DNA from: Streptomyces sp. NBC_00525
GTDB taxonomy: Bacteria; Actinomycetota; Actinomycetes; Streptomycetales; Streptomycetaceae
Assembly: GCF_036346595.1 (NCBI RefSeq)
Contig: NZ_CP107834.1
Coordinates: 2,046,001-2,110,000, forward strand
Reading direction: 5' to 3'
DNA length: 64,000 bases
The notes below the pieces were generated by a model. The model ran no database searches. It was not told the origin of the DNA and was given only the letters and a program-made list of their open reading frames with translations. A program made the position numbers and the translations under genes. Positions 19,435 to 29,011 of the stretch are shown in pieces. Position 1 is the stretch's first letter, and each line of letters begins with the position of its first letter.

Positions 19435-20335
19435 CGGTGTCTCGGCGAAGAGAGTCCTCGTGAGGAGAGCGACGTGGAAGGTGCGTCAGCGGGCGGTGTC
19501 GTGGTGTCCGGGAATCATCTTCCCAACCCCTTACCCCCAAGGGTACGGCCCCATTCCTCCATTGCCCGCACCGTGCACGGCGCATGCGGCGTTTTCCGGA
19601 GCATGCCCGAGACCGGGCCCGTCTGGCAATGCCGGTTGCCCCGTACACAGACGTACCGGCCACCGCCCGGTCCCCTTCCGGCGCCCGGCGCGAGCGGCTC
19701 CGGGAGGCCGGTACGGGCGTCGCCCCGGCGTACCGGAACCCACCCTTCCGGGGGAGCCGGGCGGATGCGGCGTGCCGTCCGGAACCGACCGCGCGGATTG
19801 CCGGCGGCCGTGGCCGGTGAACGGTATCCGGCGGCCCCCCTCCGGCCGTCGCGCCGCCGGGCGCGTCGGACCCGCCCGATGCCCGCCCCGCCCAGCGAGG
19901 GGGCGCACGGGGGCGCACAGGCACCTCGGGTCGTGCGCCGGTAGAACGACTGATTTCCGCACACGCGACCGTACATTTTCAGCCAACTTCTGGGACCGGT
20001 CCATTCCTTGTCGAAATGGCCGATCAACCCCCTTGCCACCAGGCAGGAAGAGACCGCGCGGTACGCTTCCGCCCAATGGGGACGGGCCATGAACGCCGGG
20101 CGCACTTCCCTGCACGACCTGTGAGTGAAACGCTTCGTGATCGAACGCTTCCCGCCAGGTTGCCTTGTCGACAATGAGCCGGTTGGTGAACTTGTCACGA
20201 CGGCACCACGGGACGCAGTAGATTCGATCTTGGGCGTCGAAGGCCGGGGACTCGTGCACGACCGAGGGGACATGTGCAGGTGCGACAGGCCCGTAAGGAC
20301 CAGGAAGACGCGAACACCGAGGGGGGCTTAGCGTC
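19435..20335. other. 901-base intergenic region upstream of adpA
   Basis: No convincing gene. The open frames here lack coding-type third-position bias and ribosome sites. The right half (about 19950-20335) is clearly less GC-rich than its surroundings, as expected for the large regulatory region known for adpA in streptomycetes. On the minus strand TGGCGGGAAG (20148-20157) matches nine of ten positions of the AdpA consensus TGGCSNGWWY and could be an autoregulatory site. Near it the motif ACGCTTC occurs twice (20129 and 20145 areas). AGGGGGG close to 20320 probably acts as the adpA ribosome site. Promoter elements cannot be fixed by eye. Confidence 0.5.
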
Positions 20336-21556
20336 ATGAGCCAGGACTCCGCCACCGCAACGGAGGCTGTACGGAAGCTGGGCGGACGACGACGCCGGGA
20401 AGTCGTCGCCGTGCTGCTGTTCAGCGGTGGCCCCATCTTCGAGAGCTCCATCCCGCTGTCGGTGTTCGGAATCGACCGCCAGGACGCGGGAGTTCCGCGC
20501 TACCGGTTGCTCGTGTGCAGCGGTGAAGAAGGGCCCCTGCGCACCACCGGTGGCCTCGAACTGACCGCGCCCTACGGGCTGGAGGCGATCAGCAGAGCCG
20601 GCACCGTCGTGGTGCCCGCCTGGCGCTCGATCACCTCGCCGCCGCCCCTGGAAGCCCTGGAGGCGCTGCGCCGCGCCCACGAGGAGGGCGCCCGCATCGT
20701 CGGGCTGTGCACCGGGGCCTTCGTACTGGCCGCCGCCGGGCTGCTGGACGGCCGCCCCGCGACCACGCACTGGATGTACGCGCCGACGCTGGCCAAGCGC
20801 TACCCGTCGGTGCACGTCGATCCGCGCGAGCTGTTCGTCGACGACGGCGACGTGCTCACCTCCGCCGGGACGGCGGCCGGCATCGACCTCTGCCTGCACA
20901 TAGTCCGCTCGGACCACGGCACGGAGGCCGCCGGGGCACTGGCCCGCCGGCTCGTCGTGCCGCCCCGGCGCAGTGGCGGCCAGGAGCGCTACCTCGACAG
21001 GTCTTTACCGGAGGAAATCGGCTCCGACCCGCTCGCCGAGGTCGTCGCCTGGGCGCTGGAGCACCTCCACGAGCAGTTCGACGTGGAGACGCTCGCCGCG
21101 CGCGCCTACATGAGCCGGCGGACCTTCGACCGGAGGTTCCGCTCACTCACCGGAAGCGCGCCGCTGCAGTGGCTGATCACCCAGCGGGTGCTTCAGGCAC
21201 AGCGCCTCCTGGAGACGTCGGACTACTCGGTCGACGAGGTCGCGGGCCGCTGCGGCTTCCGTTCCCCGGTCGCGCTGCGCGGGCACTTCCGCCGCCAGCT
21301 CGGCTCCTCCCCCGCCGCGTACCGGGCCGCCTACCGGGCCCGTCGTCCGCAGGGCGGGGTGCCGGAGCCGGTCGTGGTGACGGAGGTGGCGGTGCCCGCC
21401 CAGGGCTCCGCCGGGAACCGCCGGGCCGCCGTCGCGGGCCCGTCCGCCGCCGCACCCGCGGCACTGGACACGGCCCGCCCGGACCACGGCAAGGCGGCCA
21501 CCGACGTATTCGCCACCGGCCGCCCGGCCCTGCCCGGACAGCGAAGCGCCCCGTAA
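20336..21556 (+). CDS. adpA: AdpA (BldH) developmental master regulator, with TTA codon
   Basis: Transcription factor of 406 residues that controls aerial growth and secondary metabolism. Residues about 20-200 form a DJ-1/PfpI-like dimerisation domain ([39 protein letters not shown]); about 235-335 form the AraC double helix-turn-helix ([19 protein letters not shown] and [20 protein letters not shown]). The tail is Ala/Pro/Arg-rich. Codon 224 (21005-21007, in DRSLPEE between the two domains) is TTA, the rare codon read only by the bldA tRNA, so synthesis should depend on bldA. The oligoribonuclease gene starts 10 bases after the stop, the conserved adpA-ornA pair. The ATG at 20336 is backed by the G-rich AGGGGGG element upstream. 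Confidence 0.97.
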   Translation: MSQDSATATEAVRKLGGRRRREVVAVLLFSGGPIFESSIPLSVFGIDRQDAGVPRYRLLVCSGEEGPLRTTGGLELTAPYGLEAISRAGTVVVPAWRSITSPPPLEALEALRRAHEEGARIVGLCTGAFVLAAAGLLDGRPATTHWMYAPTLAKRYPSVHVDPRELFVDDGDVLTSAGTAAGIDLCLHIVRSDHGTEAAGALARRLVVPPRRSGGQERYLDRSLPEEIGSDPLAEVVAWALEHLHEQFDVETLAARAYMSRRTFDRRFRSLTGSAPLQWLITQRVLQAQRLLETSDYSVDEVAGRCGFRSPVALRGHFRRQLGSSPAAYRAAYRARRPQGGVPEPVVVTEVAVPAQGSAGNRRAAVAGPSAAAPAALDTARPDHGKAATDVFATGRPALPGQRSAP

Positions 21557-21566
21557 TGTAGGTCGC

Positions 21567-22169
21567 ATGAACGACCGCATGGTGTGGATCGACTGCGAGA
21601 TGACCGGGCTCTCGCTGGCGGAAGACGCACTCATCGAGGTGGCCGCCCTGGTCACCGACTCGGAGTTGAACGTGCTCGGCGAAGGGGTGGACGTCGTGAT
21701 CCGCCCGCCGGACGCGGCGCTGGAGACCATGCCCGAGGTGGTGCGGCAGATGCACACCGCCTCGGGCCTTCTCGACGAGCTGGCCGGCGGCACGACGCTG
21801 GCCGACGCCGAGGAACAGGTCCTCGCCTATGTCCGCGAGCACGTGAAGGAGCCGGGCAAGGCCCCGCTGTGCGGAAACTCGGTGGGGACCGACCGCGGCT
21901 TCCTCTCCCGTGACATGCCGCTCCTGGAGGGCTACCTCCACTACCGGATCGTCGATGTCTCCTCGGTCAAGGAACTGGCCCGCCGCTGGTACCCGAGGGC
22001 GTACTTCAACAGCCCGGAGAAGAACGGCAACCACCGGGCGCTCGCGGACATCCGCGACTCCATCACCGAGCTGCGGTACTACCGCGAGGCGGTCTTCGTC
22101 CCGCAGCCCGGCCCGGACTCGGAGCAGGCGAGGGCCGTCGCGGCACGGGTCTCCGGGCCCCACGACTGA
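21567..22169 (+). CDS. orn: Oligoribonuclease
   Basis: A 3'-5' exoribonuclease of 200 residues that degrades two- to five-base RNAs, including pGpG from c-di-GMP breakdown. It is a DEDDh enzyme: D9 and E11 in [10 protein letters not shown], an aspartate in [11 protein letters not shown], and the final [11 protein letters not shown] histidine and aspartate. [16 protein letters not shown] is typical of the family. It is 10 bases downstream of adpA and probably co-transcribed with it, followed by a strong terminator. The window also carries a PAS-GGDEF-EAL gene (45929), whose pGpG product would be a substrate. Confidence 0.96.
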   Translation: MNDRMVWIDCEMTGLSLAEDALIEVAALVTDSELNVLGEGVDVVIRPPDAALETMPEVVRQMHTASGLLDELAGGTTLADAEEQVLAYVREHVKEPGKAPLCGNSVGTDRGFLSRDMPLLEGYLHYRIVDVSSVKELARRWYPRAYFNSPEKNGNHRALADIRDSITELRYYREAVFVPQPGPDSEQARAVAARVSGPHD

Positions 22170-22175
22170 ACCCCT

Positions 22176-22203
22176 GGTCACGGCCCTTCCGAGGGCCGTG
22201 ACC
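22176..22203. terminator. Terminator after adpA-orn
   Basis: A 12-base perfect stem GGTCACGGCCCT (22176-22187) with AGGGCCGTGACC (22192-22203) and a TCCG tetraloop, seven bases after the orn stop. Confidence 0.88.
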
Positions 22204-22282
22204 CACCGCCGGGTAATGAGTGCGCGAGCACCCTCCCGGACCCTGTACACTTTTTCTCGGCCGGTCGGAAACGACCGGACGC

Positions 22283-22356
22283 GGTGGGTATAGCTCAGAT
22301 GGTAGAGCACCTGGTTGTGGTCCAGGATGTCGCGGGTTCGAGTCCCGTTACTCACC
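22283..22356 (+). tRNA. tRNA-His (anticodon GTG)
   Basis: Full cloverleaf. The acceptor stem GTGGGTA/TACTCAC includes one G-T pair, and an extra G at 22283 can pair with the C at the discriminator position, the hallmark of tRNA-His. The D arm is GCTC...GAGC, the anticodon stem CCTGG/CCAGG has loop TTGTGGT with GTG at 22317-22319, and the T arm contains GGGTTCGAGTCCC. The 3' CCA is not encoded. A terminator hairpin follows at 22367. Confidence 0.97.
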
Positions 22357-22366
22357 CTGATCGTTG

Positions 22367-22398
22367 AAGGGCCGGTTCGCATGGGCGAACCGGCCCTT
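22367..22398. terminator. Terminator after tRNA-His
   Basis: A 14-base perfect stem AAGGGCCGGTTCGC (22367-22380) with GCGAACCGGCCCTT (22385-22398), loop ATGG, then a short T/C-rich tail. Confidence 0.92.
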
Positions 22399-22440
22399 CT
22401 CTATGCTCGGACCGTCCCGCAGTAGACGAGAGGAACGTTC

Positions 22441-23970
22441 ATGCGCGCCCGGAGTATCGGCACGGCCGCGGCGGCGGCCGTGGCGCTGGTGGCAGTCCGC
22501 GACCTGGTGCAGAAGAAGCACGCGCTGCTCAGGAACTTCCCCGTGGTCGGCCACGCCCGGTATCTGCTGGAGCGGATCGGTCCCGAGCTGCGGCAGTACG
22601 TCGTGACCTCCAACGAGGAGGAGCGCCCCTTCAGCCGCGACCAGCGCACCTGGATCTACGCCTCCGCCAAGGAGGAGAACAACTACTTCGGCTTCGGCAC
22701 CGACATGGACGTGGAGCACGTCCAGGGGCACGCGTACGTGAAGCAGCGGACGTTCGCCGGACCGCTGCCCGACCTCCACGACCCGCAGGCCCCGCTGCCC
22801 TCCGCCAAGGTGCTGGGCGGCCCGCGCGGGCGCGCCAAGGCGTTCCGCCCGGCGAGCGTGGTGAACATCTCGGCGATGAGCTTCGGATCGCTGTCGGGCG
22901 CGGCCATCACCGCCCTGAACAAGGGCGCCGGTCTGGCGGGCGCCCTCCAGAACACCGGCGAGGGCGGCCTCTCCCCGTACCACCGCAACGGGGGCGACCT
23001 GATCCTCCAGATCGGAACCTCGTACTTCGGCTGCCGCGACGAGAACGGCGCCTTCAGCCTCGACAGGCTCAAGCAGGTCGTCGCGGGCGCCCCGGTCAGG
23101 GCGATCGAGATCAAGCTCTCGCAGGGCGCCAAGCCGGGGCTCGGCGGGCTGCTGCCCGCGGCGAAGGTCACCCCCGAGATCGCGGAGATCCGCGGCATCC
23201 CGGCCGGCAAGGACTGCGCGTCGCCCTCCCGGCACACCGCGTTCCACGACGTCGACTCGATGCTCGACTTCGTGGAGCTGCTCGCCGAGGAGACCGGGCT
23301 GCCCGTCGGGATCAAGAGCGCCGTGGGCGAGATGGGCTTCTGGGAGGAGCTGGCCACCCTGATGGCGCGGGGCGACCGCGGCGTCGACTTCGTGACCGTG
23401 GACGGCGGCGAGGGCGGCACCGGGGCCGCTCCGCTGATCTTCTCGGACTCGGTGTCCCTGCCCTTCCGCATGGGCTTCTCCCGCGTCTACGGCGCCTTCG
23501 CCGAGCGGGGCCTCACCGACGACATCACCTTCATCGGCTCCGGCAAGCTCGGCCTGCCCGAGAACGCCGTGGTCGCCTTCGCCCTCGGCGTCGACATGAT
23601 CAACGTCGCCCGCGAGGCCATGCTCTCCATCGGCTGCATCCAGGCCCAGAAGTGCCACACCGACAAGTGCCCCACCGGCATCGCCACCCAGGACCCCTGG
23701 CTGGTGCGCGGCGTCGACGCCCCCTCCAAGGCCACCCGCGCCGCCGTCTACCTCCGCACCCTGCGCAAGGAACTCCTCAAGGTGTCCTCCGCCGTGGGCG
23801 TCGCCCACCCCGGCCTCATCACCACGGACGACATCGAGATCCTCAACGGCGACTACGAGGCGCGGGGGCTGGCGAGCGTCTACGGCTACAAGGAAGGCTG
23901 GGGCGCCCTCTCGCCGGAGGCCGCCGAGGAGATCACCGCACTGCTCGCGGCCCCGGAGGACCGCTCCTGA
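22441..23970 (+). CDS. FMN-binding glutamate-synthase-like protein
   Basis: A 509-residue protein matching the FMN/Fe-S synthase domain of the glutamate synthase large subunit but lacking the glutaminase domain. Residues 1-25 form a hydrophobic N-terminus that may act as a membrane anchor. The core has INISAMSFGSLSGAAITALN-type sequence, GGEGGTGAAPLIFSDSV for flavin phosphate binding, and a cysteine set in SIGCIQAQKCHTDKCPTG (C-x5-C-x4-C) for a [3Fe-4S] cluster. Such stand-alone proteins are common in actinobacteria; their reaction is not established. It follows tRNA-His and is separated from it by a terminator, with GAGAGGAACG before the ATG. No small glutamate synthase subunit gene is nearby. 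Confidence 0.88.
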   Translation: MRARSIGTAAAAAVALVAVRDLVQKKHALLRNFPVVGHARYLLERIGPELRQYVVTSNEEERPFSRDQRTWIYASAKEENNYFGFGTDMDVEHVQGHAYVKQRTFAGPLPDLHDPQAPLPSAKVLGGPRGRAKAFRPASVVNISAMSFGSLSGAAITALNKGAGLAGALQNTGEGGLSPYHRNGGDLILQIGTSYFGCRDENGAFSLDRLKQVVAGAPVRAIEIKLSQGAKPGLGGLLPAAKVTPEIAEIRGIPAGKDCASPSRHTAFHDVDSMLDFVELLAEETGLPVGIKSAVGEMGFWEELATLMARGDRGVDFVTVDGGEGGTGAAPLIFSDSVSLPFRMGFSRVYGAFAERGLTDDITFIGSGKLGLPENAVVAFALGVDMINVAREAMLSIGCIQAQKCHTDKCPTGIATQDPWLVRGVDAPSKATRAAVYLRTLRKELLKVSSAVGVAHPGLITTDDIEILNGDYEARGLASVYGYKEGWGALSPEAAEEITALLAAPEDRS

Positions 23971-24000
23971 GCGGCGGCGCCCGCCGCGGCGACGCGTGAC

Positions 24001-25032
24001 TCACGAGGAGTCGCGGACCACCAGTTCCGTGGGAAGCACGATCTGGGCCCGGTCCGCGTTCTCCCCGGCGATCATGTCGAGCAGCAGCCGGGTCATGGTG
24101 CGGCCCATCTCCTCGATCGGCTGGCGCACGCTGGTGAGAGCCGGGTCCATGTGACGGGCGACGGCCGAGTCGTCGAAGCCGATCAGGGCGACGTCGTCCG
24201 GGATGCGGCGGCCGGCCTCGCGCAGGACCTGGCGGGCGCCGGCGGCCATCACGTCGGAGGCGGCGAAGACCGCGTCCACGTCGGGGCGGCGGGCGAGCAG
24301 GTCGCGCATGGCCCGGGCACCGCCCTCCTCGGAGAAGTCGGCGGGGGCGACGAGCCGTTCGTCGGGCTCCAGGCCCGCGTCGCTGACGGCCTGTCGGTAG
24401 CCGTCCAGGCGGCTCTGGGAGGCGTAGACGTCGAGCCGGCCGGTGATGGTGGCGATGGTGCGCCGGCCGCGCGAGACCAGGTGCTCCACCGCGCCGCGGG
24501 CGCCCTCGAAGTTGTCCGAGTCGACCGAGGAGAGCGATTCGGCGGCGGATCTGCGGCCGTTCATGACGGCGGGCATGCCGAGCTGTTCGAGCAGATCGGG
24601 CAGCGGGTCGTCGGCGTGCACGGAGACGAGCAGTACACCGTCCACGCGGTGCGCGGTGAGGTACTGGGCGAGCCTGCGGCGTTCGCGGTCGCTGCCGACG
24701 AGGGTGAGCAGCAGCTGCATGTCCGTGTCGGCCAGGGCGGCGCCGACCCCGCGCACGATGTCGGAGAAGTACGGTTCGGCGAAGAAGCGGCTCTCGGACT
24801 CGGGGACGACGAGCGCTATGGCGTCCGTGCGGTTGCCGGCCAGCGCACGGGCCGCGCGGTTGGGCACGTAGCCCAGCTCGGCGACGGCCGCCTCGACCGC
24901 CTCCCTGGTGTGGGCGCTGACCCGCGGCGATCCGTTGATCACGCGCGAGGCCGTGCCCCGCCCCACTCCCGCCCGCGCCGCGACCTCTTCGAGCGTGGGC
25001 CGGCCCCCGCTCCGTACTCGCGATGCCGTCAT
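24001..25032 (-). CDS. cebR: LacI-family cellobiose-utilisation repressor CebR
   Basis: Repressor of 343 residues that releases DNA on binding cellobiose or related oligosaccharides. The N-terminal HTH (PTLEEVAARAGVGRGTASRVINGSPRVS, residues about 12-40) and hinge helix (PNRAARALAG) are typical LacI features, followed by a two-lobed sugar-binding domain (residues about 65-340). A perfect CebR palindrome lies 113 bases before its start, implying autoregulation. It sits just downstream of bglC on the same strand, separated by a terminator and its own operator; in the S. scabiei arrangement that I recall, cebR is beside cebE instead. The identity rests on the family, the context and three matching operators. 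Confidence 0.92.
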   Translation of the reverse strand: MTASRVRSGGRPTLEEVAARAGVGRGTASRVINGSPRVSAHTREAVEAAVAELGYVPNRAARALAGNRTDAIALVVPESESRFFAEPYFSDIVRGVGAALADTDMQLLLTLVGSDRERRRLAQYLTAHRVDGVLLVSVHADDPLPDLLEQLGMPAVMNGRRSAAESLSSVDSDNFEGARGAVEHLVSRGRRTIATITGRLDVYASQSRLDGYRQAVSDAGLEPDERLVAPADFSEEGGARAMRDLLARRPDVDAVFAASDVMAAGARQVLREAGRRIPDDVALIGFDDSAVARHMDPALTSVRQPIEEMGRTMTRLLLDMIAGENADRAQIVLPTELVVRDSS

Positions 25033-25144
25033 GGCTGCCTCCCGTTCGCGGTCAATTTCTCACAGTCGGATAACCAAACCAAGTCCTGGCGTTGGTTCCC
25101 TTGACACTCTGAGGGACCGGTCGGCCGCTCCCCGGCTCCCCTGA

Positions 25145-25158
25145 TGGGAGCGCTCCCA
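25145..25158. promoter_or_regulatory. CebR operator of cebR
   Basis: TGGGAGCGCTCCCA, the perfect 14-base palindrome known as the CebR box in Streptomyces. It lies 113 bases upstream of the cebR start, between that gene and the bglC terminator. Confidence 0.93.
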
Positions 25159-25227
25159 CTCTACGCGCGTGGTCAAGCGGAACGCACACGCCGGGGGTGA
25201 TCCGGCCTGGTCGGGGGCGGAAACGGC

Positions 25228-25255
25228 TGAGACCCGGCACCGGGGCCGGGTCTCA
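25228..25255. terminator. Terminator after bglC
   Basis: An 11-base perfect stem TGAGACCCGGC (25228-25238) with GCCGGGTCTCA (25245-25255), 33 bases beyond the bglC stop on the minus strand. It separates the bglC transcript from cebR. Confidence 0.85.
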
Positions 25256-25287
25256 GGGGCGGTACGTACGGGGCCGTACCGGACGGG

Positions 25288-26754
25288 TCAGACGAGGTCC
25301 TCCTGCGGCGGCAGGGCGTGCCTGCGGATCACGTCGGCGTACCAGTGGGCGCTGTCCTTGGGGATGCGGCGCTGGCTGGCGTAGTCCACGTACACGGCGC
25401 CGAACCGCTTCGAATAGCCGTACGCCCACTCGAAGTTGTCCATCAGCGACCAGAGGAAGTAGCCGCGCACGTCGGCCCCGTCGGCGACCGCGCGCCGCAC
25501 GGCGTCGAGGTGGCCGTGCAGGTAGGCGATGCGCTCGGGGTCCTGGACCCGGCCCTCGGGCGAGACGTAGTCGTCGAAGGCGGCGCCGTTCTCGGTGACC
25601 ATCAGCGGGATGCCGGGGTGGTCGCGGGTGACGTCCATGAGCAGGTTGTAGAGCCCGTTGGGGTCGATGGACCAGTTCATGGCGGTGCGCTCCTTCCCCT
25701 CGGCGAGGTGGAAGGCGACGTGCTCGGAGCCGGGCCAGGGCGAGTAGTCGCTGGCGCCGTGGCCGTCGTTGCGGGTGTCGCCGGCGCCCTCGGCGGGCGT
25801 GGAGACCAGGGTGGGCGTGTAGTAGTTGATGCCCAGGACGTCGACCGGACGCGAGATCGCCTCCAGGTCGCCGTCCTGGACCAGCTTCGACCAGTCCACC
25901 AGGTGCGCGGTGTCCGCGAGCAGGTCCTCCGGGTAGGCGCCGTGCAGCATCGGGCCGGTGAAGACCCGGTTGCCGACCGCGTCGATGCGGCGCGCGGCGT
26001 CGGCGTCCTCGGGGCCGGCGGTCAGCGGGCGGACCTGGTGGAGGTTGAGGGTGACCGAGGTCTGCGCGCCAGCGGGGAGTTGAGCGCGCAGAACCTCGAT
26101 CGCCCGGCCATGGGCGAGGTTGAGGTGATGGGCCGCCCGCAGGGCGGAGGACGCCTCGGTGCGGCCGGGGGCGTGCACGCCGGAGCCGTATCCGAGGAAG
26201 GCCGAGCACCACGGCTCGTTGAAGGTGGTCCAGGTGGGCACCCGGTCGCCGAGGGCGCCCGCCATGATCTGCGCGTAGTCGGCGAACCGCTCGGCGGTCG
26301 CGCGCTCCGGCCAGCCGCCGGCGTCCTCCAGCTCCTGGGGCAGGTCCCAGTGGTAGAGGGTGGCGACGGGCGTGATGCCGGCCTCCAGCAGCTCGTCGAC
26401 GAGCTTGCGGTAGAAGTCCAGGCCGCGCTCGACGGCCGGGCCGCGGCCGGTGGGCTGGACGCGGGACCAGGAGACGGAGAAGCGGTACGCCTTCAGCCCC
26501 AGCTGCTTCATCAGGGCCACGTCGTCGCGGTAGCGGTGGTAGTGGTCGGCTGCGATGTCGCCGGTGTCGCCGTTGCGGACCTTGCCGGGGGTGCGGCTGA
26601 AGGTGTCCCAGATGGAGGGCGTGCGCCCGTCCTCGGCGGCGGCACCCTCGACCTGGTAGGCGGCGGTGGCCGCTCCCCAGAGGAAGCCCGTCGGGAACCG
26701 GGTGGGTTCGTCGGGGGCCGGCTTCGGGGCGATGTCGGGTCGTACTGCAGTCAT
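25288..26754 (-). CDS. bglC: GH1 beta-glucosidase BglC
   Basis: Cytoplasmic enzyme of 488 residues that hydrolyses imported cellobiose and cello-oligosaccharides to glucose. It is a complete GH1 barrel: [15 protein letters not shown] near the N-terminus, the acid/base E180 in TTFNEP, the nucleophile E388 in VTENGA and the aglycone-side [13 protein letters not shown]. No signal peptide. The ATG at 26754 ([12 protein letters not shown]) is preferred over a frame continuing 33 codons upstream, because the GGGAG inside the CebR operator sits nine bases before it as ribosome site, and the extension is low-complexity. It is downstream of cebG with a 124-base gap and has its own CebR box, so it may be transcribed both with and apart from cebEFG. 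Confidence 0.95.
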   Translation of the reverse strand: MTAVRPDIAPKPAPDEPTRFPTGFLWGAATAAYQVEGAAAEDGRTPSIWDTFSRTPGKVRNGDTGDIAADHYHRYRDDVALMKQLGLKAYRFSVSWSRVQPTGRGPAVERGLDFYRKLVDELLEAGITPVATLYHWDLPQELEDAGGWPERATAERFADYAQIMAGALGDRVPTWTTFNEPWCSAFLGYGSGVHAPGRTEASSALRAAHHLNLAHGRAIEVLRAQLPAGAQTSVTLNLHQVRPLTAGPEDADAARRIDAVGNRVFTGPMLHGAYPEDLLADTAHLVDWSKLVQDGDLEAISRPVDVLGINYYTPTLVSTPAEGAGDTRNDGHGASDYSPWPGSEHVAFHLAEGKERTAMNWSIDPNGLYNLLMDVTRDHPGIPLMVTENGAAFDDYVSPEGRVQDPERIAYLHGHLDAVRRAVADGADVRGYFLWSLMDNFEWAYGYSKRFGAVYVDYASQRRIPKDSAHWYADVIRRHALPPQEDLV

Positions 26755-26755
26755 G

Positions 26756-26769
26756 CGGGAGCGCTCCCA
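26756..26769. promoter_or_regulatory. CebR operator overlapping the bglC ribosome site
   Basis: CGGGAGCGCTCCCA, one base off the perfect palindrome. It ends one base before the bglC start codon (26754) on the minus strand, so its GGGAG half doubles as the Shine-Dalgarno sequence. Bound CebR here would block initiation or elongation rather than a -35/-10 promoter core. Confidence 0.92.
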
Positions 26770-26878
26770 AGGATGTGACGGACAGGGGCGTGACGGGGTG
26801 GGGCTCGGGACCCGTACGGCCGGCGGGGCGGGCGGGGGCCGTACGGGGTCCACTGCGGGGGAGGCGGCAGACCGGGCG

Positions 26879-27799
26879 TCAGCCCTTGACGGCGCCGGAC
26901 ATGATGCCGCCGACGATCTGCTTGCCGAAGATCACGAACACCACGAGCAGCGGCAGGGTGCTGATGAGCGCGCCGGCCATCACGATGCTCGTGTCGGGCG
27001 TGTAGGAGGCGCTCAGCTGGCCGAGGGCCACCTGGAGCGTCGGGTTCTGCTGGTTCAGGGCGAGGTAGGGCCAGAAGAAGTCGTTCCACGCCTGGACGAA
27101 GGTGAGCATGCCGAGCACCATCATCGCGGGGCGCGCCACCGGCAGCACCACGCTCAGCACGATGCGGAAGTTGTTCGCGCCGTCGATCTTGGCGGCCTCG
27201 ATCAGCTCGTACGGCAGCGCCTCCATGAGGTACTGGCGCATGAAGAACACACCGAAGGCGCTGACCAGGGTCGGGAAGATCACCGACTGGAGGTTCCCGC
27301 CCCAGCCGAGGTCGGCCATCATCATGAACAGCGGGACGACGCTGAGCTGCGGCGGGATCGTCAGGGTGAGGATGACGCCGGTCATCAGGGTGTTGCGGCC
27401 GCGGAAGCGCATCTTGGCGAAGGCGTAGCCGGCCAGGGTGCAGAAGAAGAGCGTCGCCGCGGTGATGCAGCCGGACACGATCACGCTGTTGACGATCGCC
27501 TTGCCCAGGTGGGCCTGGTTCCAGGCGGCGTCGAGGTTGTGGAAGAGGCGGTCGCCCGGCAGGAACGGCGGGGTGCTGGCCAGTACCTCGTCCTGGGTGT
27601 GGGACGCGGCCACGAGGGTCCAGTACAGCGGCAGCAGCGAGCCGATGCCGACGACGGCCAGGGCGATGTAGGCGAACGGGCCGCCGTTCAGCTGCTGGCC
27701 TGCGCCGGGCTTGAAGCGGCTGGCGCGCTTGGGCGCGCGGTGGGCGGAACGCGCCGCGAGGCCGGGTTCCGAGACTTTGGCGGGGCTGGTCATGGTCAT
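26879..27799 (-). CDS. cebG: Cellobiose ABC transporter permease CebG
   Basis: Inner-membrane subunit of a CUT1 sugar importer, 306 residues with six expected spans (first near residues 43-65) and the MalG-type EAA loop in the stretch [20 protein letters not shown] before the last spans. The C-terminus MSGAVKG is family-typical. It pairs with CebF, starting 15 bases after its stop. No ATPase gene is in the locus; in streptomycetes the shared ATPase MsiK, encoded elsewhere, energises this system. The start is at the first ATG of MTMTSPAK; the second ATG two codons later is equally possible. Confidence 0.93.
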   Translation of the reverse strand: MTMTSPAKVSEPGLAARSAHRAPKRASRFKPGAGQQLNGGPFAYIALAVVGIGSLLPLYWTLVAASHTQDEVLASTPPFLPGDRLFHNLDAAWNQAHLGKAIVNSVIVSGCITAATLFFCTLAGYAFAKMRFRGRNTLMTGVILTLTIPPQLSVVPLFMMMADLGWGGNLQSVIFPTLVSAFGVFFMRQYLMEALPYELIEAAKIDGANNFRIVLSVVLPVARPAMMVLGMLTFVQAWNDFFWPYLALNQQNPTLQVALGQLSASYTPDTSIVMAGALISTLPLLVVFVIFGKQIVGGIMSGAVKG

Positions 27800-27814
27800 G
27801 GATATCGCTCCCCG

Positions 27815-28810
27815 TCAGACCGCGGATTTGCGTACGTAGCGGCCGATGAGCCAGTTGACCGCGGCGATGAGCAGCAGGAGGGCGAGCATCGCCCAGGCCA
27901 CTGCGGCGGCCGGACCGAGATGTCCGAGGTTCCAGCCGTAGTTGTAGAGGTAAACGCTGAGCGTCTCGTACTGATTCTCGTTGCCGCCGGTCGCGCCGAG
28001 GGTGCCGCCCTCCAGCAGCAGCGGTTCACCGAACAGCTGCATCGAGCCGATGGTCGAGATGACGATCGTGAAGAGGATCGTGGGCCGCAGCGAGGGGATG
28101 GTCACCTTGCGGAACTGCTGCCAGCGCGAGGCGCCGTCGAGCGAGGCCGCCTCGTACAGGTCGGACGGCACGGCCTGCATGGCGGCCAGGTAGATCAGGG
28201 TGTTGTAGCCGGTCCAGCGCCAGATCACGATGACCGAGATGGCGATCTTGGACGTCCAGTGGCCGTTGGCCCAGTTGGTGTCGCCCAGGCCGATGAAGTG
28301 CAGCGCCCAGTTCAGCAGGCCGCCGTCGGCGCGGAAGACCAGCGCGAAGACGAGGGCCGCGGAGGCCACGGAGGTGGCGTACGGGGTGAGGATCACCGTG
28401 CGCCAGAAGGTGCTGGCGCGCAGCTTGTAGTTGAGCAGGTGTGCGAGGCCCAGCGCGACGAGCAGCTGCGGGACCGTCGACATCACACCGATCACGAAGG
28501 TGTTGCTGACGGCCGTCCAGAACTCGGAGTCGTGCAGGATCTTGTCGAAGTTCTCCCAGCCCACCCACTCCATCTGGTTCATGCCGGTCATCTCGACCCG
28601 GTGCAGGGCGATCCATCCGGTGTAGATCAGCGGATAGAGCCCGAAGGCGCCGAAGACGAGGAAGAACGGTGCGATGTAGGCGTACGGCGACGCCTTGTCG
28701 TCGAACCGCCAGAGCCGGCTGCGCCAGTTCTGCCGGCGGGGCGCCGGTTTGCGCTGGGAGCCGCGGGGTGGCGGCGCGTATGCGTCCCGGGTGGGAGTCG
28801 AGGTGGCCAC
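27815..28810 (-). CDS. cebF: Cellobiose ABC transporter permease CebF
   Basis: MalF-type permease of 331 residues, partner of CebG. After a basic cytoplasmic tail (residues 1-33) there are six membrane segments, the first at about 40-62 (APFFLVFGAFGLYPLIYTGW), and the EAA loop in AVPSDLYEAASLDGASRWQQ. The start at 28810 (MATSTPTRDAYAPP) has AAGGA a few bases upstream on the minus strand. It is separated from cebE by about 200 bases containing stable hairpins, which would lower permease expression relative to the binding protein. Confidence 0.93.
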   Translation of the reverse strand: MATSTPTRDAYAPPPRGSQRKPAPRRQNWRSRLWRFDDKASPYAYIAPFFLVFGAFGLYPLIYTGWIALHRVEMTGMNQMEWVGWENFDKILHDSEFWTAVSNTFVIGVMSTVPQLLVALGLAHLLNYKLRASTFWRTVILTPYATSVASAALVFALVFRADGGLLNWALHFIGLGDTNWANGHWTSKIAISVIVIWRWTGYNTLIYLAAMQAVPSDLYEAASLDGASRWQQFRKVTIPSLRPTILFTIVISTIGSMQLFGEPLLLEGGTLGATGGNENQYETLSVYLYNYGWNLGHLGPAAAVAWAMLALLLLIAAVNWLIGRYVRKSAV

Positions 28811-28942
28811 GAGCGGGAGTCCTTCCCTGGAGTGCTTGAGTTACCCGGCTGCGGGGCGAGGGCGACGGTGTTCGCGGTGGGCTTCCACGGGGCGGCCGGA
28901 GCCGTCCGGTCGCCCCGTGCAGGCCCGCCGCGACACGCAGGT

Positions 28943-29001
28943 GCGGGCGGCCCGGAGGCCGCCCGCGCCGGGCGCGTCCGGCGGATCAGACCGGACGCGC
29001 C
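28943..29001. terminator. Tandem hairpins between cebE and cebF
   Basis: Two strong stems lie in the cebE-cebF gap: GCGGGCGGCC/GGCCGCCCGC (28943-28966, CGGA loop) and GGCGCGTCCGG/CCGGACGCGCC (28971-29001, nine-base loop). Neither has a T tract. They probably act as partial terminator or mRNA-stabilising elements giving more CebE than CebF/CebG, a common design for binding-protein-first operons. Confidence 0.65.
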
Positions 29002-29011
29002 CCGGCGAACG

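Noticed and set aside
20125..20331. Small gene MKRFVIERFPPG within the adpA leader
   Set aside because: It ends five bases before the adpA start, but codon third positions are not G/C-biased and no Shine-Dalgarno precedes it. A regulatory leader peptide cannot be excluded but is not supported.
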